DNA of 64,000 bases from Psychrobacter celer. GTDB taxonomy: Bacteria; Pseudomonadota; Gammaproteobacteria; Pseudomonadales; Moraxellaceae. The stretch is from assembly GCF_016107555.1 (NCBI RefSeq), contig NZ_JABASU010000014.1:1-64000 (forward strand), given 5' to 3'. Positions 48,165-58,529 of this stretch are shown here, in pieces. Position numbers and translations under genes: made by a program. The notes beneath the pieces are model-generated. The model searched no databases. It saw only the letters and a list, made by a program, of their open reading frames with translations, and was not told the DNA's origin. The stretch's first letter is position 1. Each line of letters starts with the position of its first letter.

Positions 48165-49040
48165 ATGCGTATTCAGATTGCACTACGCCTTAGCCCGCAG
48201 CCAGCATGTGTATCATGCCAAGCCTTTGCTCCATGTGATATAGAGCAAAGGAAGCAGTCTTTTAAAACCAGCGTGGCGAGCAATATCGGGCGCACGCAGC
48301 AAGGCGCTTCGTCGTTGGTATTGGCTTTGTTTGTGGTGGTGATACTGGTCACCGCGATTGTGGGGCTGATGTTTGGTCACAAACTTGGCTATCAGCGCGG
48401 TACTCACTCGATGCAAAACGAAGCCAAGCAGGCGATCATTGATAGCAAAGAGGCCAGTAAAGAGCTTGAGGATTTGCGTCTGAGTAATAAGGTTGCGACC
48501 AATCAAGCCGCCACTGCTAAGCAAGAGCTGGCTATTAGCTTAGCAAACTTACATGAACTGCGTGAAAACCAGCAAGCTCTGACAGTAGAAAATCGCCAAC
48601 TGACGCAGCTAAATGAGGTGTATGCAGAGGCGCTCACTGAAAAAGGCGGCATGCCACTAAAAGTACTGGGGGCTAAGATTGAGCCGCTACCTGAGAATGC
48701 TTTTGAGTATGGGTTTGATATTGGTATGCTCAGTGCGGATGGCTCAGCCAAACGTCTAAGACCAACTTTGACCTTGCTCAATGATGGCGAGCTAGTCGAA
48801 GTGCCACTTGATCCGGCAAACCATATGATAGAAGGTATCGTACGTATTCGTGGTCGCTTTATGATGCCATCAGGCTTTAAACCTCTACAAGTCAAACTCA
48901 GCTTGCAAGCAGGCAATCAGCAAGTAGAGCAGCTGTATGACTGGAAGCTGGGCGACAGGGTGGACAATATGCCGCTGTCTTTGTTGGATCTGCCTGAGGT
49001 AGATAAAAGCCCGATTGAACCAAAGAGTGCGACAGACTAG
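48165..49040 (+). CDS. Membrane-anchored coiled-coil protein (DUF6776-like), function unknown
   Basis: 291 residues. A cytoplasmic N-terminus (1-48) with Cys at 15, 18 and 24 is followed by a TM helix at about 50-71 (LVLALFVVVILVTAIVGLMF), a coiled coil at about 82-150 (ELEDLRLSNKVATNQAATAK) and a C-terminal beta-rich domain (about 165-270, VLGAKIEPLPENAFEYGFDIG). It resembles the DUF6776 family, known from context only. Close to clpS (108 bases) on the same strand; no functional link is evident. Confidence 0.75.
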   Translation: MRIQIALRLSPQPACVSCQAFAPCDIEQRKQSFKTSVASNIGRTQQGASSLVLALFVVVILVTAIVGLMFGHKLGYQRGTHSMQNEAKQAIIDSKEASKELEDLRLSNKVATNQAATAKQELAISLANLHELRENQQALTVENRQLTQLNEVYAEALTEKGGMPLKVLGAKIEPLPENAFEYGFDIGMLSADGSAKRLRPTLTLLNDGELVEVPLDPANHMIEGIVRIRGRFMMPSGFKPLQVKLSLQAGNQQVEQLYDWKLGDRVDNMPLSLLDLPEVDKSPIEPKSATD

Positions 49041-49154
49041 CGGTCGTCTGTCTGTTCAGGTCGACATCAATAATAGACGATAATAGTCTGCCTGCTTGTT
49101 ATCACCTTTGTCACTTCTATAACTTCAAACTTACCTTATAATTATACTTTGATT

Positions 49155-49565
49155 ATGATAAAACAAATGACACTACAAGATGCGCCAACGGTATGCGATT
49201 GGCACTTTCCAAACCTGCCCGCCCATCGTGCCCAAGATGGTGATACAGAAGAGGAAACCTCACCGCAAGCAGACGTACTGGTGGCTGAGCCAGAAATTGC
49301 CAAGCCGCCGATGTATGCGGTGGTCATGTACAACGACAACTACACACCGATGGAGTTTGTGGTGTATGTCCTGCAGTCGGAGTTTCGTCATAGTATGGAT
49401 GCTGCTGTGGAGATTATGCTGACCATTCATAATAGTAGCAAAGGTATCGCAGGCATCTACCCAAAAGATATCGCTGAAACTAAGGCCAAAAAAGTCAACA
49501 GTCTGGCTCACCGCGAAGGGTATCCGTTATTGACCCAAATCGAACCACATCAAGGGGAAGGGTAA
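49155..49565 (+). CDS. clpS: ATP-dependent protease adaptor ClpS
   Basis: About 136 residues. The conserved core PMYAVVMYNDNYTPMEFVV has the N-degron pocket residues, and VNSLAHREGYPLLTQIEP matches the C-terminus. A longer N-terminal tail (about 45 residues) than usual. ClpS delivers N-degron substrates to ClpAP. clpA follows after about 640 bases with a hairpin between. The ATG at 49155 is chosen over the TTG at 49149. Confidence 0.93.
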   Translation: MIKQMTLQDAPTVCDWHFPNLPAHRAQDGDTEEETSPQADVLVAEPEIAKPPMYAVVMYNDNYTPMEFVVYVLQSEFRHSMDAAVEIMLTIHNSSKGIAGIYPKDIAETKAKKVNSLAHREGYPLLTQIEPHQGEG

Positions 49566-49730
49566 TAAAGGATAATAGCGACGTCTGATGCCAACACCTT
49601 TACGTAAGCCTCAAATTAATACGTTTGGTTTTTGATGGTGTTTATCAGTCATTCCCCCATCACCCAATCAGCATAGTCAAATTCAAGTAACTCAAATATA
49701 GGGCTATCAAGTCGCTCAATAAAACAGTGA

Positions 49731-49786
49731 AAAAAAGAAGCAGTGAGATAAAAAAATGGATATTTTATCTCGCTGTACTGTTTTTA
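49731..49786 (+). terminator. Nested hairpin with T run between clpS and clpA
   Basis: CAGTGAGATAAAA pairs with TTTTATCTCGCTG (one mismatch) inside an outer AAAACAGT/ACTGTTTT, followed by TTTTTATAAC. It lies 165 bases after clpS and may end its transcript, so clpA would need its own promoter. The rest of 49566-50207 shows no gene. Confidence 0.55.
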
Positions 49787-50207
49787 TAACCAATTTGCTA
49801 TCACGTTCCCATTCTTCACCTTACTTCTGTATCTCTGCCTCCTTGTTGTTTGCTTTCTTATCCTGCCTGTTTGTCTATCTTGCTGTCTTGACGCAATATG
49901 CTTCGATACATTTTAGTCGATGTTAATAGATTGACTATGGGTAAATATCGTGTTGAGATAAAGAAAAGCGAATATGAGTCATAATGCCCTGTACTCGACT
50001 GCTCGGCGCAGGCTTAATCGTCGATAGATGACTCTTTTTATCGGTAAGGGTATCCAAAACAGGGAGGTTATGGTCCGCATTATTGATTTATATCAAGTAA
50101 TTATGCCGCCATTGCCCTTGAACAATTCATCTATCGCCCTGATTTACTTACTAACTCATTCATAAAGCTATCAATTATAAAGATAGGTACAACCGTAGGA
50201 AGCCCTT

Positions 50208-52754
50208 ATGTTAAGTCGTCATCTTGAAGTTTCTTTGCGTTTAGCAATGACGCTTGCGCGCCAAAAATCGCATGAGTATCTCACTGTTGAGCATCTATTG
50301 TTGGCGCTACTAGAAAACACTCATGCCGCCAACACCCTAACCGCTTGTAATGCCAATGTTTCAGCACTACGCACCGAGCTTGAGGCTTATATTAATAAGC
50401 ACACGCCGACGGTGGATGCTGATACCGAGCAATCCCCGCAGCCGACCCAAAGCTTTGATCGCATCTTGCAGCGTGCTATCTTTCACGTACAGTCTATCGG
50501 CGGCGGCCGTCTGGTAGAAGGCTCGGATATTCTTGTATCGATGTTTTCAGAGCACGACACCTATGCAGTATATTTGCTCAAAAAGCAAGGCATCAGCCGT
50601 CTAGAGCTGACGCAGTATCTCTCGCATGGTCAAGATAAAGATGAACCATCAGAGCCACGTGCATCGATGACAGGTGAGCGCCGCGGTGCCTCAGAAAAGA
50701 CTAGTAAAGATCCGCTAGTCGAGTTCGCTACCAATCTAAACCAGCGTGCCGCGGAAGGTAAGACCGATCCGCTTATCGGCCGCGCGTCTGAGATTGAGCG
50801 GGCGGCACAAGTGCTATGCCGTCGCCGCAAAAACAACCCGCTATTGGTGGGCGAGCCAGGCGTAGGTAAGACCTCTATCGCTGAAGGTTTGGCGTGGCTT
50901 ATCATCAACGAAAAAGCGCCAAAGCCATTGAATGGCTGCGTGATTTATAGTCTGGATATCGGCGCGCTTATCGCTGGCACCAAGTATCGCGGTGATTTTG
51001 AGAAGCGCATGAAATCCTTGCTTGATGCGCTAAAGAAAAAACCCAATGCGATTTTGTTTATTGATGAGATTCATATGATTATCGGTGCAGGGTCATCGAT
51101 GAGTAGCAATATGGATGTCTCAAACCTGATCAAGCCGGCCCTTGCCAATGGCGAGCTGCGCTGTATCGGCTCGACCACCTTTACCGAGTATCGTCAGTTG
51201 TTTGAAAAGGATCATGCTCTTTCTCGTCGTTTCCAAAAAATCGACGTAAAAGAGCCAAGTGTCGACGATACTATCGATATTTTACGCGGGCTTAAACCGC
51301 GTTACGAAGAGTTTCACAATGTCGAATATAGTGATGAAGCATTGGTCACAGCAGTTCAATTGTCAGCCAAGCACATCCATGAGCGTTTTTTGCCAGACAA
51401 GGCGATAGATGTCATCGATGAGGCAGGTGCCTATAAGCGTTTGGGTGTCGTCCCTGATTCTGATGATGTCGCGGCAGAAGAAAGCTTCATCGCTGATTTA
51501 GAGCAGGATTTTGATACACCAGTTGCAGCAACGGACGATGCTGAGACAGACTATAGCAGCGAGATGCAAGCGGAGGCAAACACTGCCAAAGCCGATGATC
51601 AAGCCTATGCGAACGAGAAGTCTCATGAGGACTCTCAAGCCACTGAGGTGAAAAAAGCACCGATGAAAATCGATGTGGCAGATATCGAAGCCATCATTGC
51701 TAAGCTTGCCCGTATTCCGCCCAAATCGGTGTCCAGTGATGACAAGAGTATCTTGGAGCACTTGGACCGTGACCTTAAGCACTTGGTGTTTGGTCAGGAT
51801 GAAGCCATCACGACTTTGGCAGATGCCATCAAGCTGTCGCGAGCTGGACTCAAAGCGCCAGACAAGCCGATTGGCTCGTTTATGTTTGCCGGCCCAACAG
51901 GGGTAGGTAAGACAGAAGTATCGCGTCAGTTGGCCAACCTGCTCGGCGTGGAGCTGGTACGTTTTGATATGTCAGAATACATGGAAGCGCACACCGCATC
52001 ACGTTTGATTGGCGCGCCTCCTGGCTATGTTGGCTATGATCAAGGCGGTTTGCTGACCGAAAAAATCAATCAGCATCCGCATTGCGTGCTGCTACTAGAT
52101 GAGATCGAAAAAGCCCACCCTGATGTCTTTAACTTGCTACTGCAGGTGATGGACCATGGTACGTTGACGGATAATAATGGCCGCGTTGCTGTCTTTAAGC
52201 AGGTGATTATCATCATGACGACCAACGTCGGTGCGGAGAGTATCAGCCGCTCGTCCATGGGCTTTACCCAGCAAGATCATAGCCGTGACAATACTGAGGC
52301 GTTAAAACGGGTCTTTACCCCTGAGTTCCGCAACCGTTTGGATGCGATTATTCAGTTCAACCCATTAGATACCTCGGTCGTGGTATCAGTGGTCGATAAG
52401 TTCTTGGTTGAGCTACAAGTACAGCTCGATGACAAACAAGTGACATTAGAGATCGACGATGACGTACGTGACTATCTGGCGGACAAAGGCTATGATCGTC
52501 TAATGGGGGCGCGTCCGATGCAGCGCTTGATACAGGATGAAATCAAAAAGCCGCTTGCGAGTATGATTTTGTTTGGTGACTTGGTCAATGGCGGGGTCGT
52601 ACATCTGACCTTGGCACCTGAGGCACAAGATGAAAACGCTGTTGCATTAGAAAAAGATCAGAGCGCCAATACAGGCTCAGCAGACAGTCGTATCGTGCTG
52701 ACGGTGGTGGAGACGCACGAGCCACACCCAGACTCTGAGTCATTAGCTAGCTAA
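50208..52754 (+). CDS. clpA: ATP-dependent Clp protease ATP-binding subunit ClpA
   Basis: 848 residues; E. coli ClpA has 758. A Clp N-domain (1-140) is followed by two AAA+ modules: Walker A GEPGVGKT at 215-222 and GPTGVGKT at 562-569, with Walker B DEIH and DEIE. Between them, about 415-483, is an acidic low-complexity insert (Asp/Glu/Ala/Ser-rich) absent from E. coli ClpA. A Glu/Asp-rich tail ends the protein. ClpA unfolds substrates for ClpP and takes ClpS cargo. Start [10 protein letters not shown]; the spacer 49566-50207 holds a hairpin but no gene. Confidence 0.95.
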   Translation: MLSRHLEVSLRLAMTLARQKSHEYLTVEHLLLALLENTHAANTLTACNANVSALRTELEAYINKHTPTVDADTEQSPQPTQSFDRILQRAIFHVQSIGGGRLVEGSDILVSMFSEHDTYAVYLLKKQGISRLELTQYLSHGQDKDEPSEPRASMTGERRGASEKTSKDPLVEFATNLNQRAAEGKTDPLIGRASEIERAAQVLCRRRKNNPLLVGEPGVGKTSIAEGLAWLIINEKAPKPLNGCVIYSLDIGALIAGTKYRGDFEKRMKSLLDALKKKPNAILFIDEIHMIIGAGSSMSSNMDVSNLIKPALANGELRCIGSTTFTEYRQLFEKDHALSRRFQKIDVKEPSVDDTIDILRGLKPRYEEFHNVEYSDEALVTAVQLSAKHIHERFLPDKAIDVIDEAGAYKRLGVVPDSDDVAAEESFIADLEQDFDTPVAATDDAETDYSSEMQAEANTAKADDQAYANEKSHEDSQATEVKKAPMKIDVADIEAIIAKLARIPPKSVSSDDKSILEHLDRDLKHLVFGQDEAITTLADAIKLSRAGLKAPDKPIGSFMFAGPTGVGKTEVSRQLANLLGVELVRFDMSEYMEAHTASRLIGAPPGYVGYDQGGLLTEKINQHPHCVLLLDEIEKAHPDVFNLLLQVMDHGTLTDNNGRVAVFKQVIIIMTTNVGAESISRSSMGFTQQDHSRDNTEALKRVFTPEFRNRLDAIIQFNPLDTSVVVSVVDKFLVELQVQLDDKQVTLEIDDDVRDYLADKGYDRLMGARPMQRLIQDEIKKPLASMILFGDLVNGGVVHLTLAPEAQDENAVALEKDQSANTGSADSRIVLTVVETHEPHPDSESLAS

Positions 52755-52777
52755 GGCTTTGCTACTAATATAATAAG

Positions 52778-52811
52778 AACGGTTACCATGTTCGTGCGGT
52801 AGCCGTTTTTT
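52778..52811 (+). terminator. Terminator after clpA
   Basis: AACGGTTACC pairs with GGTAGCCGTT (one mismatch), followed by seven T. Confidence 0.8.
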
Positions 52812-52917
52812 TATTGTTATAATTCATCATCTCATTTTTATTTATGTTGATTGATTTTACTAAAAGTAAGGGTCTTGTAGGTAGTAGCCAGCTAACTTTT
52901 ATAGATAGTGAACCCAT

Positions 52918-52953
52918 TTAGATAACTATCGATTGAATTGAAGACACGCCCTA
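52918..52953. repeat. Dispersed repeat, half-copy upstream of ung
   Basis: TAGATAACTATCGATTGAATTG then AAGACACGCCCTA, 27-60 bases before the ung start. It shares its sequence with 18170-18211 and the right half of 45451-45500. Confidence 0.6.
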
Positions 52954-52978
52954 TATAACAACTAAAAAAGGACACAGT

Positions 52979-53716
52979 ATGGAACCTCTCGATGCAAAGG
53001 CGCCAAAAACAGCCGCACAAAAAAAAGCCATCTTAGACAAAGTACGTTTGCCAGAAGACTGGAAGATGGCCTTGGCAGATGAGCTGACTTCTGAGAATAT
53101 GGACAACCTACGGGCTTTTTTAAAGGAAGCTTATCAGTCGCCAGATAGTATCTATCCACCAGCGCCACTGATGTTTAATGCTTTTAATCTCACGCCATTA
53201 TCTCGCGTTAAAGTGGTCATCTTAGGGCAAGACCCTTATCATCGCCCAGGTCAGGCCATGGGATTGTCGTTTTCGGTACCCAAATCCATTCCAAAACCGC
53301 CGTCACTCAACAACTTGCTAAAAGAGATGGCCGATGATATCGGTGTTCAGCCATCAGCGCATGGGGACTTGACTTATTGGGCGCAGCAAGGTGTATTACT
53401 ACTCAACAGTGCGTTGACTGTGCGAGAAGGTGAGCCAAACAGTCATCAAAATCAAGGTTGGGAGCAATTTACCGATACAGTGATCGATGTGATCAACGAA
53501 CAAACAGAGCATACGGTGTTTATTTTGTGGGGTAGTAAAGCCCAGAAAAAAGGCAAATACATCCATGCTGATAAACATTTGATTTTAACCGCTGTCCACC
53601 CATCGCCGCTGGCGGCAAACCGTGGCGGATTTTTTGGCACCAAGCCGTTTTCGAAGACCAATGATTATCTCCGGCAGCATGGCCGTACCCCCATTGATTG
53701 GCAGTTGCCACAGTAG
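52979..53716 (+). CDS. ung: Uracil-DNA glycosylase
   Basis: 245 residues, full length. The catalytic Asp is in GQDPYHRPGQAMGLSFSV; the minor-groove loop HPSPLAANRGGFFG is present. It excises uracil from DNA. AAAGGAC precedes the ATG by nine bases. tadA begins 7 bases after it, so they are likely co-transcribed. Confidence 0.96.
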   Translation: MEPLDAKAPKTAAQKKAILDKVRLPEDWKMALADELTSENMDNLRAFLKEAYQSPDSIYPPAPLMFNAFNLTPLSRVKVVILGQDPYHRPGQAMGLSFSVPKSIPKPPSLNNLLKEMADDIGVQPSAHGDLTYWAQQGVLLLNSALTVREGEPNSHQNQGWEQFTDTVIDVINEQTEHTVFILWGSKAQKKGKYIHADKHLILTAVHPSPLAANRGGFFGTKPFSKTNDYLRQHGRTPIDWQLPQ

Positions 53717-53722
53717 TTATCT

Positions 53723-54361
53723 ATGACCATTCCTTTTTTTGCCGCAGAGACACTGCAAGCACATCATTGTTGTCTGCCTGATGGTATTAGTTACCACTCA
53801 AGCCCTGATAGCTTGTCTGTGGACGTTGCTGGTAGCCGTGCTCGACATCAGCTTGAGCTGAGCACTCAGCAGTTTTGGACGCTAGAAGATGTACAGTGGA
53901 TGCATCAAGCATTGGCATTGGCTCAGCGCGGCGCTGAGCTGGGCGAGGTGCCAGTTGGCGCGATACTGGTACATGAGCAGCAGATGATTGGTAAAGGCTT
54001 TAATGAGCCAATCGGTCGCCATGATGCCACCGCTCATGCCGAGATAGTCGCTCTAAGAGATGCCTGTAGCCACCTAAAAAACTACCGCCTACCATCAAAC
54101 ACCACCTTGTACGTGACCTTAGAGCCTTGCACCATGTGTATGGGCGCGCTAATCCATGCGCGAGTGGCGCGGCTGGTGTATGCAGCAAATGAGCCGCGAG
54201 CTGGCATGGTGGGTAGTCAGATGGATCTATCGGCACAAGATTTTTATAATCATGTCATTACCGTACAACGGGGTTTGTGCAGTGAGCATAGCAGTCAGCT
54301 ACTTAAGCGGTTTTTTCGAGCTCGTCGTCAGCTGGCCAAGCAAAAAAAAATCAGATGTTAA
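53723..54361 (+). CDS. tadA: tRNA-specific adenosine deaminase with N-terminal extension
   Basis: 212 residues; E. coli TadA has about 167. The catalytic domain starts near residue 58 (MHQALALAQRGAELGEVPVGA), with zinc ligands in HAEIVAL (HAE) and PCTMCMGAL (PCxxC). It edits A34 to inosine in tRNA-Arg. The first 55 residues match no domain; no better start with a ribosome site is visible, so the extension may be real. The C-terminus is Lys-rich. Confidence 0.9.
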   Translation: MTIPFFAAETLQAHHCCLPDGISYHSSPDSLSVDVAGSRARHQLELSTQQFWTLEDVQWMHQALALAQRGAELGEVPVGAILVHEQQMIGKGFNEPIGRHDATAHAEIVALRDACSHLKNYRLPSNTTLYVTLEPCTMCMGALIHARVARLVYAANEPRAGMVGSQMDLSAQDFYNHVITVQRGLCSEHSSQLLKRFFRARRQLAKQKKIRC

Positions 54362-54440
54362 AAAATAAGGGCTTTTGCGTCTCTACAAAACATACTGCCT
54401 GCAAATATAAGCATCAGTTATGGTGATGATAGGGTTTTCT

Positions 54441-54449
54441 TGCTATAAT
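54441..54449 (+). promoter_or_regulatory. Extended -10 promoter upstream of cmk
   Basis: TGCTATAAT (54441-54449) is an extended -10 element, about 115 bases before the cmk start. No good -35 box lies upstream, which extended -10 promoters often tolerate. Confidence 0.4.
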
Positions 54450-54564
54450 ATCGCCCTATTTGACGCTGCGATTATCAGATGGCTGTTAAGCGTTTGATAA
54501 GGTGGTGAATATCGCGCTGTCCTTAGCAGTGGGCGATATATGTTGTTTTTATAATTGAGTAAAC

Positions 54565-55347
54565 ATGATGACTGTCTCTACACCTGACTTTACGCCTGAT
54601 AATGCTTTGCAGGATTGTGATCCCTCTGAGCAAGCGGTACAGCGTTATCCCGTGATATGTATTGATGGTCCAAGCGGGGCGGGTAAAGGCACAGTCACCT
54701 GGCGCTTAGCGCAAGCATTGGGTTATCAGTTATTAGACTCAGGGGCGCTATACCGCATCGTCGGGCTCAAAGCCTTTGAAGCAGGATTGCTCGGTGCCGA
54801 TGGCTGTCAAGACATTGATGAGCAGGCAGTACTGACATTAACCCAAGGTTTAGATATCGTGTTTGTGCCCAATGAGGCATCAGGCCGCGTAGATATCATC
54901 GTCAATGGCGATGCCGTTGGCGAGCAAGTCCGTAACGAAACCGTTGGCGGTTATGCCTCAAAGATCGCGGTATTCCCTAAAGTGCGTCAGGCGCTGCTCA
55001 CGCTGCAGCAAAAAATGGCCAGTCGCTCAGGGCTGGTCGCTGATGGCCGCGATATGGGAACAGTGGTATTCCCTGATGCCGATGTTAAGGTATACTTGAC
55101 AGCCAGTGCCAAAGCGCGTGCTGAGCGCCGTGTCACGCAGCTACTAAGTGCAGGGCAAACCGCAGATTTTGAGGCGATTTTAGCAACGATCAAAGCGCGT
55201 GACGAGCGTGATGAAAACCGCGCGACAGCACCGTCGAAGCCTGCCAAGGACGCTTTATTATTAGACAGCTCATGTTTGGATGCCGACAGCGTATATGAAC
55301 AAGTCAAAAAATACTGTCAGGACAAAGGCATTTGTTTTAATAATTAA
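54565..55347 (+). CDS. cmk: Cytidylate kinase
   Basis: 260 residues. The P-loop is IDGPSGAGKGT (about 33-43). LVADGRDMGTVVFPDA and RDERDENRA are CMP-kinase motifs. It phosphorylates CMP and dCMP. The first 27 residues precede the fold and are Asp/Ser-rich, a modest extension. It lies upstream of rpsA, the usual cmk-rpsA order. Confidence 0.95.
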   Translation: MMTVSTPDFTPDNALQDCDPSEQAVQRYPVICIDGPSGAGKGTVTWRLAQALGYQLLDSGALYRIVGLKAFEAGLLGADGCQDIDEQAVLTLTQGLDIVFVPNEASGRVDIIVNGDAVGEQVRNETVGGYASKIAVFPKVRQALLTLQQKMASRSGLVADGRDMGTVVFPDADVKVYLTASAKARAERRVTQLLSAGQTADFEAILATIKARDERDENRATAPSKPAKDALLLDSSCLDADSVYEQVKKYCQDKGICFNN

Positions 55348-55494
55348 TAAAAACAATACAGTAACTACCAACTCACTACCAAAAAATTTGCTACAAGCTT
55401 TGGTTTTAGTATAAAATTGTATAAGTAAAGATGTGCAATAAGCCAAAGTCAATATTGAACCAATAGTAAAAATATGAGCGGGCAGTAAAGACAG

Positions 55495-55549
55495 TTGTTG
55501 CTAATGAGTGTGGTGAGATGCTCGCTTATTAGCAACAAAGGTTTTTTAT
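55495..55549 (+). terminator. Strong hairpin in the cmk-rpsA spacer (terminator or leader structure)
   Basis: TTGTTGCTAAT (55495-55505) pairs perfectly with ATTAGCAACAA (55528-55538), with an inner GAG/CTC, then AGGTTTTTT. It can act as a terminator of cmk or an attenuator of rpsA. It lies 100 bases before the rpsA start. The rest of 55348-55649 has no gene. Confidence 0.55.
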
Positions 55550-55649
55550 ATGACTGCATAAGATATAAAACCAGTATTCTCGTTTTATGCAATCATAAAT
55601 TTGATCCGTACTGTGCTGGACAGGATACGGCTATACAAAGGTAGACATA

Positions 55650-57329
55650 ATGGAATCATTTGCTGAACTATTTGAAGCGAGCATTGAAGAGCAGGGTCTG
55701 GATATCGAGCGTGGCTCGGTTATTACAGGTACTGTTGTGGCCATCGATAGCGATTGGATCACAGTAGATACTGGTCTTAAATCTGAAGGTATCGTCGCTC
55801 GTGAAGAGTTTTTAAGCGAAGAAGGCGAACTTGAAGTTGAAGTTGGCGATAGCGTTGATGTCGTGGTTGAAGCGGTTGATAATGGTATGGGTCAAACCCT
55901 ACTATCACGCGAAAAAGCCAAGCGCGTCGAGACGTGGAATGTCCTTGAAAAAATCTATGATAACGATGAGATCGTAAAAGGTATCATTTCTAGCAAAGTA
56001 AAAGGTGGTTTTACTGTAGACGTGGGTTCAGTACGCGCGTTCTTACCAGGCTCATTGGTTGATGTACGTCCGATTCGTGACACCACACATCTTGAAGGCA
56101 AAGAGCTAGAATTCAAAGTCATCAAGCTTGACCAAAAACGTAACAACGTTGTGGTTAGCCGCCGTGCAGTAATGGAAGCTGAAAACTCAGCTGAGCGCGA
56201 AGAGCTATTGAACAAGCTTGAAGAAGGTATCGAGATCGAAGGTATCGTCAAAAACCTAACTGATTACGGTGCGTTTGTTGATCTTGGTGGTATCGATGGC
56301 TTGCTACACATCACTGACATGGCATGGCGCCGTATCAAGCACCCATCTGAGGTGGTTGAAGTTGGTCAAGACCTAAAAGTTAAAGTATTGAAGTTTGACC
56401 GTGAGCGCAACCGCGTAAGCCTAGGTCTAAAACAACTTGGTACCGATCCTTGGGACAACGTTGGCGGTACTTACCCAGTTGGTAGTATTGTTAAAGCTCG
56501 CGTTACCAACTTAACTGACTATGGTTGCTTTGCTGAGATCTCTGAAGGTATCGAAGGTCTAGTACACGTATCCGAGATGGATCACACCAACAAAAACATC
56601 CATCCATCAAAAGTTGTACAAGTGGGTGATGAAGTTGACGTGATGATTCTAGATATTGATGAAGAGCGTCGTCGTATCAGCTTGGGTATCAAGCAAACCC
56701 TAGCAAACCCATGGGAAGAGTTTGATAAGAAACATGAGCGTGGCGATAAAATCACTGGTACTATCAAGTCCATCACTGACTTTGGTATCTTTATCGGTCT
56801 AGATGGCGGTATCGACGGTTTGGTTCACTTGTCTGATATCTCTTGGAACGAAACGGGCGAAGAAGCAATCCGCAACTACAACAAAGGCGACACCGTTGAA
56901 GCTATGGTATTGTCTGTAGATGCAGAAGCGAACCGTATCAGCCTAGGCGTGAAGCAGTTAAGCTCAGATCCATTCAACGAATACCTAGTCGCTAATGACC
57001 GCGGTGCTATCGTCAATGGTAAAGTGAAAGAAGTAGACGCTAAAGGTGCTACTATCGAGCTTGCTGATGAAGTTGAAGCGTACTTACGTGCCTCTGAGAT
57101 TCAGCGTGATCGTGTCGAAGATGCAACCAAGCATCTAAGCGTTGGTGATGACGTTGAAGCGAAGATCATCAGTGTGGATCGTAAGACTCGCAACATCAAT
57201 TTGTCTATCAAAGCAAAAGACGAAGCTGAAGAGCGTCAAGCGATCAAAGATCTAGGTAGCAATGCGCCACAAGCAGCTGATGCTCAACCAAAAACCATTG
57301 GTGATTTGATCAAAGAGCAAATGCAGTAA
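55650..57329 (+). CDS. rpsA: 30S ribosomal protein S1
   Basis: 559 residues, close to the usual 557. Six S1 (OB-fold) repeats are visible, e.g. [20 protein letters not shown] and [21 protein letters not shown]1 binds mRNA leaders on the 30S subunit. Lysine- and acidic-rich coding with favoured codons, typical of high expression. It has its own terminator. Confidence 0.97.
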   Translation: MESFAELFEASIEEQGLDIERGSVITGTVVAIDSDWITVDTGLKSEGIVAREEFLSEEGELEVEVGDSVDVVVEAVDNGMGQTLLSREKAKRVETWNVLEKIYDNDEIVKGIISSKVKGGFTVDVGSVRAFLPGSLVDVRPIRDTTHLEGKELEFKVIKLDQKRNNVVVSRRAVMEAENSAEREELLNKLEEGIEIEGIVKNLTDYGAFVDLGGIDGLLHITDMAWRRIKHPSEVVEVGQDLKVKVLKFDRERNRVSLGLKQLGTDPWDNVGGTYPVGSIVKARVTNLTDYGCFAEISEGIEGLVHVSEMDHTNKNIHPSKVVQVGDEVDVMILDIDEERRRISLGIKQTLANPWEEFDKKHERGDKITGTIKSITDFGIFIGLDGGIDGLVHLSDISWNETGEEAIRNYNKGDTVEAMVLSVDAEANRISLGVKQLSSDPFNEYLVANDRGAIVNGKVKEVDAKGATIELADEVEAYLRASEIQRDRVEDATKHLSVGDDVEAKIISVDRKTRNINLSIKAKDEAEERQAIKDLGSNAPQAADAQPKTIGDLIKEQMQ

Positions 57330-57357
57330 GCGACAAGTTATTGATCTAAAAGTAATA

Positions 57358-57388
57358 TAAAAAAAGCGACTCCGGTCGCTTTTTTTTA
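57358..57388 (+). terminator. Terminator after rpsA
   Basis: AAAAAAAGCGAC and GTCGCTTTTTTTT form a stem around TCCG. Confidence 0.9.
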
Positions 57389-57520
57389 TGAATGGGTGTT
57401 TGTTATGCGTTACATCTTCAAGGTTTTTGCGAAAAACAGAGCAAACTCTTATTTCCATTTATGATAATATCCGCTATCATTTGCAACATTGAGTAACGAG
57501 ATGTAAATCACTGCTTACTG

Positions 57521-57607
57521 ATGAGAGCCGTATTAGCACTATTGACCGTTATTTTGCTTTTTGTGTCGATTTTCAGTATGGTCTTATACGGCTATATGAA
57601 GGGTTAA
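57521..57607 (+). CDS. Possible 28-residue membrane peptide between rpsA and ihfB
   Basis: MRAVLALLTVILLFVSIFSM then VLYGYMKG and stop. It encodes one hydrophobic helix with a positive start and a Lys near the end. No strong ribosome site precedes it. Seen in sequence only; may be a real small protein or chance. Confidence 0.35.
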   Translation: MRAVLALLTVILLFVSIFSMVLYGYMKG

Positions 57608-57684
57608 AACCTTTAAAAACCTTTAAAAAATAGTAACTTGGTTTACAATCATCTTATCCATCAATTAACAAGGCAAGCGTAACA

Positions 57685-57990
57685 ATGCAGCAAGCGATTA
57701 ATAAGTCTGAATTTATTAGTAATTTGAGTGCGAACTGTGACAATATGACTGATAGCGTGGTCGATGATGCAGTGCGTGAAATATTAAACCTAATGACCGA
57801 TACACTGGCCAATGATGGCCGAGTAGAAGTGCGTGGGTTTGGTAGCTTTTGTTTACATCATCGCCGTGCCCGTATGGGCCGCAATCCTAAGACTGGGGAG
57901 AGTGTACCGGTACCTGCCAAAGCCATTCCGCATTTCAAGCCAGGCAAAGCCCTGCGCGAAGCGGTCAATGACAAAGTAGCTAATGGATAG
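57685..57990 (+). CDS. ihfB: Integration host factor subunit beta
   Basis: 101 residues. The DNA-binding arm signature GFGSFCLHHRRARMGRNPKTG is present, along with VPVPAKAIPHFKPGKALR. With IhfA it bends DNA at specific sites and acts in recombination and transcription. It lies between rpsA and lapA, the usual order. Confidence 0.95.
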   Translation: MQQAINKSEFISNLSANCDNMTDSVVDDAVREILNLMTDTLANDGRVEVRGFGSFCLHHRRARMGRNPKTGESVPVPAKAIPHFKPGKALREAVNDKVANG

Positions 57991-58124
57991 ATAATACGAT
58001 CATTATGGCAGCGTTGGGTAGTATTCATTAACAGTAGCGTGCCAGTCAAAAAGTAGCATCGCTGTTTGTGACAAAACGCGGTCTTTGAGTCCTTTGCAAC
58101 CCATCAAACCAAGGTATATGTCTT

Positions 58125-58529
58125 ATGCGCTTTTTACTGTTTGTACTACTGTTTTTAAGCTTCGCTTATTCATTAGGGTTGGTATTGGCCAATAATACCG
58201 AGGTTGGCGTAAATTTACTGTTTTCACAAGCGCCGACGATGAATTTGGGCTTATTACTGATCCTGTGTCTGATATTAGGTATTGTGATTGGTATGCTACT
58301 TGCGCTGCTGCTCTTTCGTGTTTTACAAAACAAATGGGAAATATCACGTCTACAAAAAGCCAATGCCAATCTGCAAGAACAACTGACGCAAGCCAATGTG
58401 GTCATCGATCGTCAAGCGACTGCGCCTTCAGTAGAAGAGGCGGTGTATGGTTCGACAGCGACCAACGTGCACGATAATCACGCTGCTCAAGAGGAAGCGG
58501 CGACACTGACCAAACAAAAACGTGACTAA
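58125..58529 (+). CDS. lapA: LapA-domain (DUF1049) inner-membrane protein
   Basis: 134 residues. Two TM helices at about 2-24 and 40-65, then a coiled coil (about 70-95, NKWEISRLQKANANLQEQL). DUF1049 proteins like LapA cooperate with LapB in controlling LPS synthesis. The position downstream of ihfB fits; lapB is not adjacent here and pyrF follows. Role inferred from family and neighbours. Confidence 0.85.
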   Translation: MRFLLFVLLFLSFAYSLGLVLANNTEVGVNLLFSQAPTMNLGLLLILCLILGIVIGMLLALLLFRVLQNKWEISRLQKANANLQEQLTQANVVIDRQATAPSVEEAVYGSTATNVHDNHAAQEEAATLTKQKRD

